NCBI GenBank assembly: GCA_038040195.1
Contig: JBBPIR010000009.1
Location: forward strand, 1 to 46,007
DNA length: 46,007 bases
From: Chloroflexota bacterium
Lineage (GTDB): Bacteria > Chloroflexota > Limnocylindria > QHBO01
Reading direction: 5' to 3'
Every line of letters begins with the position of its first letter. The stretch's first letter is position 1. Positions 38,207 to 45,909 of the stretch are shown piece after piece. Made by a program: the position numbers and the translations under genes. The notes under the pieces are model-generated. The model searched no databases, was not told the origin of the DNA, and saw only the letters and a list, made by a program, of their open reading frames with translations.

Positions 38207-39063
38207 GCGACCGGTTCATCCGCCGCATCCGGCGCGGGCTGGCAGCGCGGGCAGAAATGGGTCGCTCGCTGGCCGACCACCATGCGCTGGATCGGACGTC
38301 CGCATCGCGGGCAAGGCTGCCCGGTGCGGCGGTAGACCCGCATCCGCTCGGCGGCCAGGCCGGGCTCGCCGTCGGGATCCACGTAGTCGCGGTACGACGC
38401 GCCCCCGCCCGCCAGCCCCTCACGCAGGGCGGCGCGGATGGCCCGATGCAGGCGCCGGACCTCGGCGTGGGTGAGGGTGTCGGCACGGCGCAGCGGGTGC
38501 AGTCGCGCGCGCCACAGGGCCTCATCGGCGTAGATGTTGCCCACCCCGGCGATGAATGACTGGTCCAGGAGCAGGGTCTTCAGGCGCGCGCGGCGGCGGC
38601 GCAGGCGCACAGCCAGGCGGGCGGCGCTGAACGAGGCCGGGAGCGGCTCAGGGCCATGCCGGGCGAACACGTCGGCCACGCGTCGCCGGCCGCGGCCCGG
38701 GTACAGGCCGATGCGGCCGAACTTGCGGACGTCGCGGAAGCGGAGCTGCCGGCCGTCGTCCAGCTCGAAGACGACGCGGGCGTTCGGGTCGGGAGCGGCG
38801 CCGGGCGCGGCCACGATCAGGGCGCCGGTCATGCGCAACGCGACGGTCATCACCCGCCCGTCGTCCAGGTGCAGCACCACCGACTTCGCCCGCCGTCCCA
38901 CTCGCCGCACCACGCCCCCTGCGATCTCGTTCGCGAATCGCTCGGCCGGCAGCGGATGGCTGATCGTCCGGTCCCACAGGATCGCGGCGCTCCGGATGGT
39001 CGCCCCCGGAAGCCGGGCCTGGAGGCCGCGAGCCACGGTCTCGACCTCGGGCAGCTCAGGCAT
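38203..39063 (-). CDS. mutM: formamidopyrimidine-DNA glycosylase
   Basis: 286 residues. The N-terminus MPELPEVETVARGL carries the catalytic Pro and Glu. The H2TH region includes FIAGVGNIYADEALWRARLH. The C-terminal zinc finger is PCPRCGRPIQRMVVGQRATH followed by FCPRCQ. It removes 8-oxoguanine and ring-opened purines. The ATG at 39063 overlaps the polA stop by eight bases; the longer open frame is inside polA. Confidence 0.97.
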   Translation of the reverse strand: MPELPEVETVARGLQARLPGATIRSAAILWDRTISHPLPAERFANEIAGGVVRRVGRRAKSVVLHLDDGRVMTVALRMTGALIVAAPGAAPDPNARVVFELDDGRQLRFRDVRKFGRIGLYPGRGRRRVADVFARHGPEPLPASFSAARLAVRLRRRRARLKTLLLDQSFIAGVGNIYADEALWRARLHPLRRADTLTHAEVRRLHRAIRAALREGLAGGGASYRDYVDPDGEPGLAAERMRVYRRTGQPCPRCGRPIQRMVVGQRATHFCPRCQPAPDAADEPVA

Positions 39064-41953
39064 CCACCAGGGCGACCACCGGGTCCTCGATCTCCGCATC
39101 GGCGGGCGCGATCTCCACCCGCCGATACCCACCCTCATCGGTCCGCAGCAGGCGATCCATGCGGTCCCAATCGGTCCCGACCTTGAGGTCCACCGTGAGC
39201 GGCACGTCGAGCGGCAGCGCCGCCTCCATGGTGGTCGCGGCCAGGTTGGCCAGCGACTCCATCTCGTCGGCATCGGTCTCGAACACGAGCTCGTCGTGGA
39301 CCTGGAGCAGCATCCGGGATCGCATGCCGCGCTCGCGCATGGCGGCGTCCAGCCGCACCATGGCGATCTTGATGCCGTCGGCCGCGGTGCCCTGGATGGG
39401 CATGTTGATTGCCATCCGCTCCCCCGCCGCGCGCAGCGCGCTGTTGCGGGCGCTCAGCTCGGGCAGGTAGCGGCGGCGCCCCAGCAGCGTCGAGACGTAC
39501 CCCTGGTCGCGGGCCAGGATCCGAATCTCGACCGTGTAGCGCCGGATGCCCTCGTAGGCGGCGAAGTAGTCGGTGATGAACGCGCGCGCCGTCTCGCGGT
39601 CGATGTGGAGCCGATCGGCCAGGCCGAAGTCGCTCATCCCGTAGGCGACCCCGTAATTCACCATCTTGGCGATCGATCGTTGCGCGGCGGTGACCTCCTC
39701 CGGGGGAATGCCCAGCACGCGGGCCGCGGTCGAGCGATGGATGTCCTCGCCGGCCGCGAAGGCAGCCTTGAGCCCCGGGTCTCCCGAAACGTGGGCCAGG
39801 ATCCGGAGCTCGACCTGGGAGTAGTCGGCGGCGAGGAGGAGCTTCCCGGGAGGCGCCACGAACACGCGCCGGATGCGACGGCCGAGGGCGGTCCGGATCG
39901 GGATGTTCTGGAGGTTGGGGTCGGTGCTCGACAGACGCCCGGTCGCCGCCACGGCCTGGGAATACGTCGTGTGGAGCCGCCCGTCGGCGTCCACCAGGAT
40001 TGGCAGCGTGTCGGCGTAGGTCGACTTCAGCTTGGCCAGCTGGCGGTGCTCCAGGATCTGCCCCACCACCGGGTGCTGGCTGCGCAGCTCCTCGAGGACA
40101 GAGGCATCAGTCGAACGGGCCGTCTTGGTCCGTTTGGTGGACGGCAGCCCCAGCTCGTCGAACAGCACCTGCTCCAGCTGGCGCGGTGAGCCGATGTTGA
40201 ATGGATGCCCGACCGCCTCGATGATGCGTGCCTCCAGATCGGCCAGGTGTTCCGCGAACTCCTCCGCCATGGCCGTCAGCGCCTCGCGATCGATGAGGAC
40301 GCCGGCGACCTCCATCCGGGCCAGGACCGGCAGAAGCGGCATCTCCACCTCGCGGAACAGGTCGCTCAGACCCACCTCGTCGAGCTCTGACAGGAGGGTC
40401 GGGGCGACCAGCAGGGCGGTGAGGGCCTCGGCCGCGGCTCGCCGGCCAAGGGTCACCTCCTCGGCACCACTTTCGCCGGATACGGCCCGCGCCGGCAGCT
40501 CGGCGCCGAAGCGTTGGGCCGCCAGGTCGTCGACCGACTGGGCGCGCAGGGCGGGATTCAGCATGTAGCCGGCCACCGAGGTGTCGACGGCCGGGCCGGC
40601 GAGCTCGATCCCCCGTTGCAGGAGCGTGGTCACCAGGGGCTTCAGGTCGTGCCCGATGAGGGGACGGTCGGTGCGGGTGAACCAGCGCGGGAGAGTCGAC
40701 TGGTCGCCGTCCCAGCGCAGGTACCAGCTCGACCCATCTGCGCCCGCCATGGCGATGCCCAACAGCGAGCGCCCGAACGGCCGGCCGCTGCCCGCCGCCC
40801 AGCCCAGCCCAACCCTGTCGCCGTGCGCCGCGAGCCATGCCTCGAGCTCCAGGCGATCGGCCTCGTCACCCACCATCCGCGGGTCAGCGTGCTCGACGGC
40901 GCCCCTGGGATCGGCCTGTGCGTCAGGCGCCACCCGCCCCTCGGTCGGCGCGCGCGCCGCCTGCTTGGCCGTGGGGTCCGGGCCGCCGGCTCGCACAGGG
41001 CGGCTGCCGCCCAGCAGGTCGAGCGACAGCTGGAGGCCCCCACCCGATCCGTCATCGTCATCCGGACCCGCCGGCCCGCCGATCGTCGGTGGCAGGCGGT
41101 CGATCAGCGACCGGAACTCGAGCTCGCGGAAGCGCTGCGCCATGGCACGGCGGTCGTAGCGTCCGGTGTGTGCCGCCTCCAGGTCGAGGCCGATGGGCAG
41201 GTCGGTCACGATGCGGCCGACCTCGCGGCTGGTGAACGCATCGTCGCGGTGCTCGGCCAGCCGCTCGCGCAGCTTGCCCTTCACCTCGTCCAGGCGCTCG
41301 TACAGGCTGTCGAGCGTGCCGAACTCCTGGAGCAGGCTGATGGCGGTCTTCTCCCCCACCCCCGGCACGCCGGGCAGGTTGTCCGAGGTATCGCCCTTGA
41401 GGGCCTTGTAATCGAGCATCTGGTCGGGTCGCAGGCCGTAGCGCTCCATCACCTGGGCGGGGTCGTAGACCACGGTGGCGGCCACCCCCATCCGGGTGGT
41501 GAGCAGTCGGACATGGTCGTCGACCAGCTGGAGGCCGTCGAGATCGCCGGAGACCATCACGGTGTCCACGTCAGCCGCGGTGGCGTGCTTGGTCAGGGTA
41601 CCGATCACGTCATCGGCCTCGTAGCCCTCCACCTCCAGGATGGGCATCCCGAGCCGAGTCACGACCTCCCGCACGATCGGAAACTGGCTGCGCAGGTCGT
41701 CGGGCATCGACGGCCGGCCGGCCTTGTAGTCGGGGTAGGCCACGAACCGGAAGGCAGGCTTGCCGAGGTCGAAAGCGACCATGGCGTAGTCCGGCTTCAG
41801 ATCGGCCATCCCGCGCAGCACGATCTGGAGGAAGCCGAACACGGCATTGACCAGCGTCCCATCCGAGGTCGTCAGCGGCGGCAGGGCGAAATAGCCCCGG
41901 TAGACCAGGCTGGGCCCGTCGATCAGCATCAGGATCGGGCGACGATCCGGCAT
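39056..41953 (-). CDS. polA: DNA polymerase I
   Basis: 965 residues. The 5'-3' exonuclease domain starts at MLIDGPSLVYRGYFALPP and includes GVPGVGEKTA. The middle domain resembles a 3'-5' exonuclease in position but has no D-x-E metal motif (GDRVGLGWAAGSGRPFG stands where it should be), so proofreading is probably lost, as in Taq polymerase. Polymerase motifs are LLAADYSQVELRILA (A), RSIAKMVNYGVAYGMS (B) and LLQVHDELVFE (C). The start is six bases after TAGACT, suggesting a leaderless mRNA. Confidence 0.97.
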   Translation of the reverse strand: MPDRRPILMLIDGPSLVYRGYFALPPLTTSDGTLVNAVFGFLQIVLRGMADLKPDYAMVAFDLGKPAFRFVAYPDYKAGRPSMPDDLRSQFPIVREVVTRLGMPILEVEGYEADDVIGTLTKHATAADVDTVMVSGDLDGLQLVDDHVRLLTTRMGVAATVVYDPAQVMERYGLRPDQMLDYKALKGDTSDNLPGVPGVGEKTAISLLQEFGTLDSLYERLDEVKGKLRERLAEHRDDAFTSREVGRIVTDLPIGLDLEAAHTGRYDRRAMAQRFRELEFRSLIDRLPPTIGGPAGPDDDDGSGGGLQLSLDLLGGSRPVRAGGPDPTAKQAARAPTEGRVAPDAQADPRGAVEHADPRMVGDEADRLELEAWLAAHGDRVGLGWAAGSGRPFGRSLLGIAMAGADGSSWYLRWDGDQSTLPRWFTRTDRPLIGHDLKPLVTTLLQRGIELAGPAVDTSVAGYMLNPALRAQSVDDLAAQRFGAELPARAVSGESGAEEVTLGRRAAAEALTALLVAPTLLSELDEVGLSDLFREVEMPLLPVLARMEVAGVLIDREALTAMAEEFAEHLADLEARIIEAVGHPFNIGSPRQLEQVLFDELGLPSTKRTKTARSTDASVLEELRSQHPVVGQILEHRQLAKLKSTYADTLPILVDADGRLHTTYSQAVAATGRLSSTDPNLQNIPIRTALGRRIRRVFVAPPGKLLLAADYSQVELRILAHVSGDPGLKAAFAAGEDIHRSTAARVLGIPPEEVTAAQRSIAKMVNYGVAYGMSDFGLADRLHIDRETARAFITDYFAAYEGIRRYTVEIRILARDQGYVSTLLGRRRYLPELSARNSALRAAGERMAINMPIQGTAADGIKIAMVRLDAAMRERGMRSRMLLQVHDELVFETDADEMESLANLAATTMEAALPLDVPLTVDLKVGTDWDRMDRLLRTDEGGYRRVEIAPADAEIEDPVVALVDA

Positions 41954-41959
41954 GAGTTG

Positions 41960-41965
41960 AGTCTA
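41960..41965 (-). promoter_or_regulatory. -10-like box immediately upstream of polA
   Basis: TAGACT on the minus strand, six bases before the polA ATG. It lies back to back with the -10 of the divergent J-domain gene, with 27 bp between them. Confidence 0.55.
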
Positions 41966-41992
41966 GACCGCTGCTTCGGGGCGGGCGGCCGC

Positions 41993-41998
41993 TAGAAT
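41993..41998 (+). promoter_or_regulatory. -10-like box immediately upstream of the J-domain gene
   Basis: TAGAAT on the plus strand, six bases before the ATG at 42005 (three before an in-frame GTG). With so little leader, the ATG is the more likely start. No consensus -35 is seen. Confidence 0.55.
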
Positions 41999-42004
41999 CC
42001 GGTG

Positions 42005-42508
42005 ATGCCCCCGCCCGCCCTCCGGGACCCGTATGCGGTCCTCGGCCTGCCACGTGAGGCGACGTCGTCGCAGGTGGCATCGGCGCATCGGCGGCTGGCC
42101 AAGTCGCACCATCCTGACCTCCACGCCGGTGGAGCCGATGCCGTGGCACGGATGCGCGAGATCAACGAGGCGTGGGAGGTGCTCTCCTCGCCCGCACGCC
42201 GCGCGGCCTGGGACCTGGAGCACCCCTGGAGTGGGACGCCGGCAGGAGGCAGCCACTGGAGCGGGGGGCGCCAGCCGGTCACGGCCAGCGCCTCGGTCCG
42301 GGCCCAGGTGTCGACGCGCTGGCGCACGGCCTCCGGCGATCCGCGCAGCGCCCGCCGGGGAACGCTCCACGTCCGGCCCCGGCCTCCTCGAGAGGAAGCT
42401 CCACCCAAAGGATTCCTGGAGACGCCGTGGGCAGCCGTGATCGCCGGCGGCGTCGGGCTGGCGATTCTGACCGCCGCGATCGTGGCGGGGCGGCTGATCG
42501 GCGCCTGA
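42005..42508 (+). CDS. J-domain protein with C-terminal membrane anchor
   Basis: 167 residues. Residues about 8-70 form a J domain (DPYAVLGLPREATSSQVASA, then HHPDLHAGG with the HPD motif that triggers DnaK ATPase). A disordered Arg/Pro/Ser linker follows, then a single membrane helix near the C-terminus (WAAVIAGGVGLAILTAAIVA). It lacks the Gly/Phe and zinc-finger regions of DnaJ, so it is a type III co-chaperone that would recruit DnaK to the membrane. Confidence 0.88.
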   Translation: MPPPALRDPYAVLGLPREATSSQVASAHRRLAKSHHPDLHAGGADAVARMREINEAWEVLSSPARRAAWDLEHPWSGTPAGGSHWSGGRQPVTASASVRAQVSTRWRTASGDPRSARRGTLHVRPRPPREEAPPKGFLETPWAAVIAGGVGLAILTAAIVAGRLIGA

Positions 42509-42518
42509 CCGGCGCCTG

Positions 42519-42540
42519 ACCCGGGCCTAGCGGCCCGGGT
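42519..42540. terminator. hairpin between convergent J-domain and anti-sigma genes
   Basis: ACCCGGGCC pairs with GGCCCGGGT over nine bases with a four-base loop. It overlaps the stop codon of the anti-sigma gene and lies 10 bp past the J-domain gene stop. No U-tract on either side. Confidence 0.55.
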
Positions 42541-43252
42541 ATCCGCGGTCGACGGGGGCGGCTGATCGGCGAAGGACCAGGGCCAGGGCCAGCAGACCAA
42601 TCCCGGCCACCGCGGCCAGGATCCAGCCCACGCGGTCCTCGACCATCGCCAGCTCGCCGTCCCGGCTCGTATCCGACTCCCCGGTCACCTCGAGCACGCT
42701 CTCAGTGGGAGCCGCGGTCGCGTCGGCGGCGCGAGGGGTATCGGTTGCCATGGCACCGGTCTGGCCCCGCGAGCCCTCCGGCGACGCCAGCTCGTCCGGA
42801 GCCACGCCCGCGTCTGCGGCGGTCTCTTCGGGTTGACCCGTGGCGGCCTCCAGGGCCGCGGGGGCCGCGGGCACCGCGAACTGAAGACGCTGGAGGAAGG
42901 CACCCGCATCGGCCGGCCCGAGCGCCCCGGTGGCGCCCACGCCACCGACCAGCAGCAGGACCATGCCGGCCACCGCCAGCGGGGCGAAGGCGCGTCGGAA
43001 TGCGATCCGCCAGCCGGCGGCCGCCTGCGGCTCCGCGACGGGCGGCAGCAGCCGGAGCGGACGCGACGGAACGAGATCCGGGAGCTCGGCCAGGGCAATG
43101 CGCAGCACCCTCAGGTCCCGAACCTGCCCATCGCAGGCCGCGCAATCGGCCAGGTGAGCGATCAGCTCGCGGTCGGAGAGGGCATCGGGGTCAGCGCCCG
43201 CCAGGGCGGCCAGGCGCTCGGGATCGGGGTGCGCACGCGTAGTCATGGACAT
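42527..43252 (-). CDS. anti-sigma factor with zinc-finger N-terminus
   Basis: 241 residues. The N-terminal anti-sigma domain has the zinc motif H-x3-C-x2-C (LIAHLADCAACDGQ). A membrane helix follows at about residues 90-108 (PLAVAGMVLLLVGGVGATG), then an Ala/Pro/Thr-rich extracytoplasmic segment and a second helix near the C-terminus (ILAAVAGIGLLALALVL). It should hold the ECF sigma factor encoded 13 bp upstream at the membrane until an envelope signal releases it. The signal is unknown. Confidence 0.85.
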   Translation of the reverse strand: MSMTTRAHPDPERLAALAGADPDALSDRELIAHLADCAACDGQVRDLRVLRIALAELPDLVPSRPLRLLPPVAEPQAAAGWRIAFRRAFAPLAVAGMVLLLVGGVGATGALGPADAGAFLQRLQFAVPAAPAALEAATGQPEETAADAGVAPDELASPEGSRGQTGAMATDTPRAADATAAPTESVLEVTGESDTSRDGELAMVEDRVGWILAAVAGIGLLALALVLRRSAAPVDRGYPGR

Positions 43253-43265
43253 CGGTCAGACGCCC

Positions 43266-43877
43266 TCAACCCTCGAACAGTTCCCGCTGGTCGGCCAGCA
43301 GCACGCGCAGACGCAGGCGCCCGCGGTGGATCCGCGACTTCACCGTTCCGATGGGTGCCTGGATGGACTCGGCCACCTCGTGATAGTCCATCCCGTAGAC
43401 GTCGCACAGCACGACCGCAACCCGCTGGTCCTCGGGCAGCTGGCGGAGCGCCCCGTCGAGGGCGCGGTAGAGCTCTGCGCGGGCCGATTCCGCGACCGGG
43501 TTCACGGCCCGCGGATCGGCGATATCCGCCTCGCCCTCCGCCGGCTCCGGGAGCGCGGTCGTCGGGCGCCGCTGCGACCGGCGCAGGATGTCGTACGAGG
43601 CATTGGCCGTGATCCGCAGCAGCCATGACCGGAAGACCCCTCCCCGGTAGGCACGGATGTGGTCGTAGGCGTGGATGAACGCGTCCTGGGTTGCATCCGC
43701 GGCGAGGTCCGGGTCGCCGAGGAGGCGCCAGGCAAGGCCGTAACAGGCGCCCTGGTAGTGCTCCATCAGCTGCGTGAAGGCGGACCGATCACCCCGCGCG
43801 GCGGCAGCCACCACCGCGGCCTCCTCGGCCAACGGGCCGGTCCGCGTGGCCGGGCGACTCGGGTCGGGATCCGACAT
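43266..43877 (-). CDS. RpoE-like ECF sigma factor
   Basis: 203 residues. Region 2 includes YGLAWRLLGDPDLAADATQD, AFIHAYDHI and FRSWLLRITANASYDILRR. Region 4 includes LRQLPEDQRVAVVLCDVYG and YHEVAESIQAPIGTVKSRIH. A linker of about 35 residues separates them. It pairs with the membrane anti-sigma factor downstream. The ATG at 43877 follows TATAGG by six bases, so the message is probably leaderless. Confidence 0.93.
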   Translation of the reverse strand: MSDPDPSRPATRTGPLAEEAAVVAAAARGDRSAFTQLMEHYQGACYGLAWRLLGDPDLAADATQDAFIHAYDHIRAYRGGVFRSWLLRITANASYDILRRSQRRPTTALPEPAEGEADIADPRAVNPVAESARAELYRALDGALRQLPEDQRVAVVLCDVYGMDYHEVAESIQAPIGTVKSRIHRGRLRLRVLLADQRELFEG

Positions 43878-43883
43878 CGGCTA

Positions 43884-43889
43884 CCTATA
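43884..43889 (-). promoter_or_regulatory. -10-like box of the ECF sigma gene
   Basis: TATAGG on the minus strand, six bases before the sigma factor ATG. It overlaps the plus-strand TATAAT of the tRNA-Leu promoter. Confidence 0.45.
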
Positions 43890-43891
43890 AT
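43886..43891 (+). promoter_or_regulatory. -10 box of tRNA-Leu(CAA)
   Basis: TATAAT, an exact consensus, 14 bases upstream of the mature tRNA 5' end. The hexamer 17 bp further up (GTCGGG) does not match a -35 consensus. Confidence 0.6.
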
Positions 43892-43905
43892 CACATCCCC
43901 CGCGG

Positions 43906-43992
43906 GCCGGAGTGGCGGAATAGGCAGACGCGTCGGTCTCAAACACCGATGGGAGCAATCCCGTGTGGGTTCGACCCCCTCCTCCGGCACCA
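43906..43992 (+). tRNA. tRNA-Leu (anticodon CAA)
   Basis: A class II tRNA. The acceptor stem pairs GCCGGAG with CTCCGGC. The anticodon stem TCGGT/ACCGA encloses CTCAAAC, giving anticodon CAA. A long variable arm (TGGGAGCAATCCCG) and the T-loop GGTTCGACC follow, and CCA is encoded at 43990-43992. It lies divergent from the ECF sigma gene. Confidence 0.96.
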
Positions 43993-44163
43993 ACTCATTA
44001 CGTGCTCAATTCCGGCCCAACACCATCCAGGTCATCCAGGAGCGGCCCCTAACAGCAGGCCGTCCTGGAGCTCGAGGGCGTCGTGGGGCACGTCGAGATG
44101 AGCCCGGCCGGTTTACCCGGCAGGCACCGGGCCGTCATGTAGCGCCGGCCGTGGCCTACGGCT
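43993..44163. other. gap between tRNA-Leu and the TIGR02588 gene
   Basis: 171 bp with no convincing gene. A short plus-strand stretch at about 44061-44141 reads like protein (AVLELEGVVGHVEMSPAG) but has an in-frame stop just upstream and no start, so it could be a gene remnant. No direct repeat of the tRNA 3' end was found that would mark an attachment site. Confidence 0.4.
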
Positions 44164-44538
44164 TCAGGGCGTCTCGAAGCCCACTATTCGGACCTGGACC
44201 TCGCCCTCCGGCCGGCCGCTGAACCCGAGGACCAATTCGACCTGGCTGTCGGCCGCGAGGACGTCGACAGTGAGTTCGCTCGATTCCTCCTTGCCGGCGA
44301 CGGTCGCGGTCCCCTCGACGACGATAGAGACCGCCGCCCTGCCGCCCTCGTTGCGCACGATCAGCGGGACGAGCCAGCCGCCGTCCGGTCCGTCTGCCCC
44401 CTCCGCAGCGGTGACCTCGGCGCGGATCACGGCCGGCCCGCTTTTCGTGAGCCCCGAGACGAGCAGATAGCCCACGAGCGCGACCACCACGGCGACGCTG
44501 ATGACGAGGATCGCCCACTCGAGCCAGTTGCGCTTCAT
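44164..44538 (-). CDS. TIGR02588-family small membrane protein
   Basis: 124 residues. An N-terminal helix (WLEWAILVISVAVVVALVGY) anchors an extracytoplasmic beta-rich domain (PLIVRNEGGRAAVSIVVEGT, then ELVLGFSGRPEGEVQVRIVG). The pattern matches the TIGR02588 family, found next to TIGR02587 genes; no function is known. ATG overlaps the stop of the upstream partner (ATGA), showing tight coupling. Confidence 0.8.
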   Translation of the reverse strand: MKRNWLEWAILVISVAVVVALVGYLLVSGLTKSGPAVIRAEVTAAEGADGPDGGWLVPLIVRNEGGRAAVSIVVEGTATVAGKEESSELTVDVLAADSQVELVLGFSGRPEGEVQVRIVGFETP

Positions 44539-45449
44539 GCCGAGGACTCCTCCCTCTCCGCAGACTCGCCGCCAACCAGCAGTCGACCAGCGGCCGAGCC
44601 GAAGGATGCCATCGTCCCGAGCATCACCACGTGCCCGGCGATGGCGCGCAGCCCCAGACCGTCAGTCAGCCCGAACGAAAAGATGAGCACGAGCGACACG
44701 AGCAGGGCGATCACATAGGAAGCAACGGTCTCACCCACCGGTCCGTCGATCGGCCCGCGGCCGCGAGAACCCGATCTCGATCCGCCGCGCCCTCCCGGCA
44801 GTTCCACGACGAACACGATGACGAGGCTGATGACGAGGCTCGCGACGATGGCCAGGAGAAGCAGTAGGACGTCGGCCTCCGAGCCCAGGACCCGGACCTC
44901 GTCGGTGGGGGCCACGGTGAGCGCGAAGTAGAGTGCGCCGCCCGCCGCCACGAACAACCGGCCTATCGGCCCGACAGGCTCTCGACCGCCGCCCTCCTCC
45001 GGCTCGCTGAGCACTGTAGCGGCGAGGGCCGTCCCGAACGCGACCGGGATCGACAGCAGGCCGATCCGGCCGACGAACGTCGGCAGGCCGAGCTCGGGCT
45101 CAAGGCGACCTAGCACGTACAACATCGCCGCCGCGACCACGATCGAGAGCCCCATGCCCTGCACAGCTTCGACGAGGAGCCCAACCCAGGTACGCTCGCG
45201 ACGAAAGCCGCTGACGGCGTTGAATCCGACGACGATCGCGAACGCGAGCCCGAACAGCGACAGCAGTTTCAGTGGCGGCTGTGTGGCGCTGTGCTCCCAC
45301 ATCTCCATCGTCCAGAGGAGCGGCAGGCCCACGAACAGGCCTCCGACCGCGGCCCGTAGGTGATCACGCGCCGTCTTGTCGACCGAGCGGCCGTCGCGGG
45401 CGTGGTTGTCCCCGGCGCCAGCGCTGCTGCCCTTCCGCGATCGGGCCAT
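44535..45449 (-). CDS. TIGR02587-family integral membrane protein
   Basis: 304 residues from the ATG at 45449, which has GGGAGG five bases upstream (the frame is open from a GTG at 45455). About seven to eight predicted helices. Family-like segments are GGLFVGLPLLWTMEMWEHS and VGRIGLLSIPVAFGTALAAT. A Gly/Arg/Ser-rich loop precedes the last helices. TIGR02587 and TIGR02588 proteins occur as a pair in scattered bacteria, and their role is undescribed. Confidence 0.82.
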   Translation of the reverse strand: MARSRKGSSAGAGDNHARDGRSVDKTARDHLRAAVGGLFVGLPLLWTMEMWEHSATQPPLKLLSLFGLAFAIVVGFNAVSGFRRERTWVGLLVEAVQGMGLSIVVAAAMLYVLGRLEPELGLPTFVGRIGLLSIPVAFGTALAATVLSEPEEGGGREPVGPIGRLFVAAGGALYFALTVAPTDEVRVLGSEADVLLLLLAIVASLVISLVIVFVVELPGGRGGSRSGSRGRGPIDGPVGETVASYVIALLVSLVLIFSFGLTDGLGLRAIAGHVVMLGTMASFGSAAGRLLVGGESAEREESSA

Positions 45450-45550
45450 CGACACCTCCCGACGTAGTGTCGCAGCCGACGGCGTGGCAGATCACCTCTG
45501 GTCTTGCCAGGAGATAGCAGCCCCACTGGACGGGACTAGCCTGGGGAGTA

Positions 45551-45577
45551 CGATAGTCGACCACAACGCAACTATCG
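45551..45577. repeat. inverted repeat upstream of the small Cys protein
   Basis: CGATAGT at 45551-45557 and ACTATCG at 45571-45577, a perfect 7-bp inverted repeat with a 13-base spacer. It ends three bases before the AAGGAGG ribosome site. It could be an operator for a dimeric regulator or an RNA hairpin in the leader. Confidence 0.6.
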
Positions 45578-45591
45578 CTAAGGAGGCGAGA

Positions 45592-45753
45592 ATGCGACGC
45601 TGGCGACGCAAGCGCGGTTCAAAGGTATGGCACTTCTGCACGAACTGTTCTAACTGGCCGAAGAGTACCTACGACGAGGTCACGACCAAGCCGACCTCCG
45701 GCAAGTTCGACAGCGAGTGCCGCTCCAAGGACGCCAATGGCAATTGCCGCTAG
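45592..45753 (+). CDS. small four-cysteine protein of unknown function
   Basis: 53 residues starting at an ATG with a strong ribosome site (AAGGAGG, six bases before it). The sequence is basic at the N-terminus (MRRWRRKRGSK), then WHFCTNCSNWP and a C-terminal ECRSKDANGNC. Cys are at 16, 19, 43 and 52. The first pair is C-x2-C, so it may be a small zinc-ribbon-like protein. Codon use is less GC-biased than its neighbours. A hairpin follows about 25 bp after the stop. The strong ribosome site and flanking signals make it a real gene, but no function is suggested. Confidence 0.75.
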   Translation: MRRWRRKRGSKVWHFCTNCSNWPKSTYDEVTTKPTSGKFDSECRSKDANGNCR

Positions 45754-45778
45754 GCGGCCAAGTCGCGAAAGAACTCCG

Positions 45779-45801
45779 AGAGGGGGCCAAGTGCCCCCTC
45801 T
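45779..45801. terminator. hairpin downstream of the small Cys protein
   Basis: AGAGGGGGC pairs perfectly with GCCCCCTCT (nine bases) around the loop CAAGT. It is followed by AATTCG, so the U-tract is poor. It lies between the small gene and the convergent frame at the right edge. Confidence 0.6.
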
Positions 45802-45909
45802 AATTCGTTGTGGCGCTCCATCCCCGGATGATCGCGGTCACCGGCAGCACCGCTTCGCCGTCGATCAGGAAGATCGTTTCGAGATGTAGCGGATCAGGTC
45901 GATGCTCAC
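45800..45909 (-). pseudogene. possible frameshifted small gene
   Basis: A GTG at 45909 overlaps the stop of the proline-rich gene (GTGA) and opens a frame reading MSIDLIRYISKRSS before a stop at 45865. An overlapping frame continues as LETIFLIDGEAVLPVTAIIR to a stop at 45800. The two together look like one short gene broken by a one-base shift, though the two frames may be unrelated. Very tentative. Confidence 0.25.

Noticed and set aside
43970-44998. 12-base match between the tRNA-Leu(CAA) 3' end and a site near 44987-44998 as attachment repeats
   Set aside because: The shared CCCTCCTCCGGC is short and GC-rich, does not include the CCA end, and the second copy lies inside the TIGR02587 coding region; chance is the better explanation.
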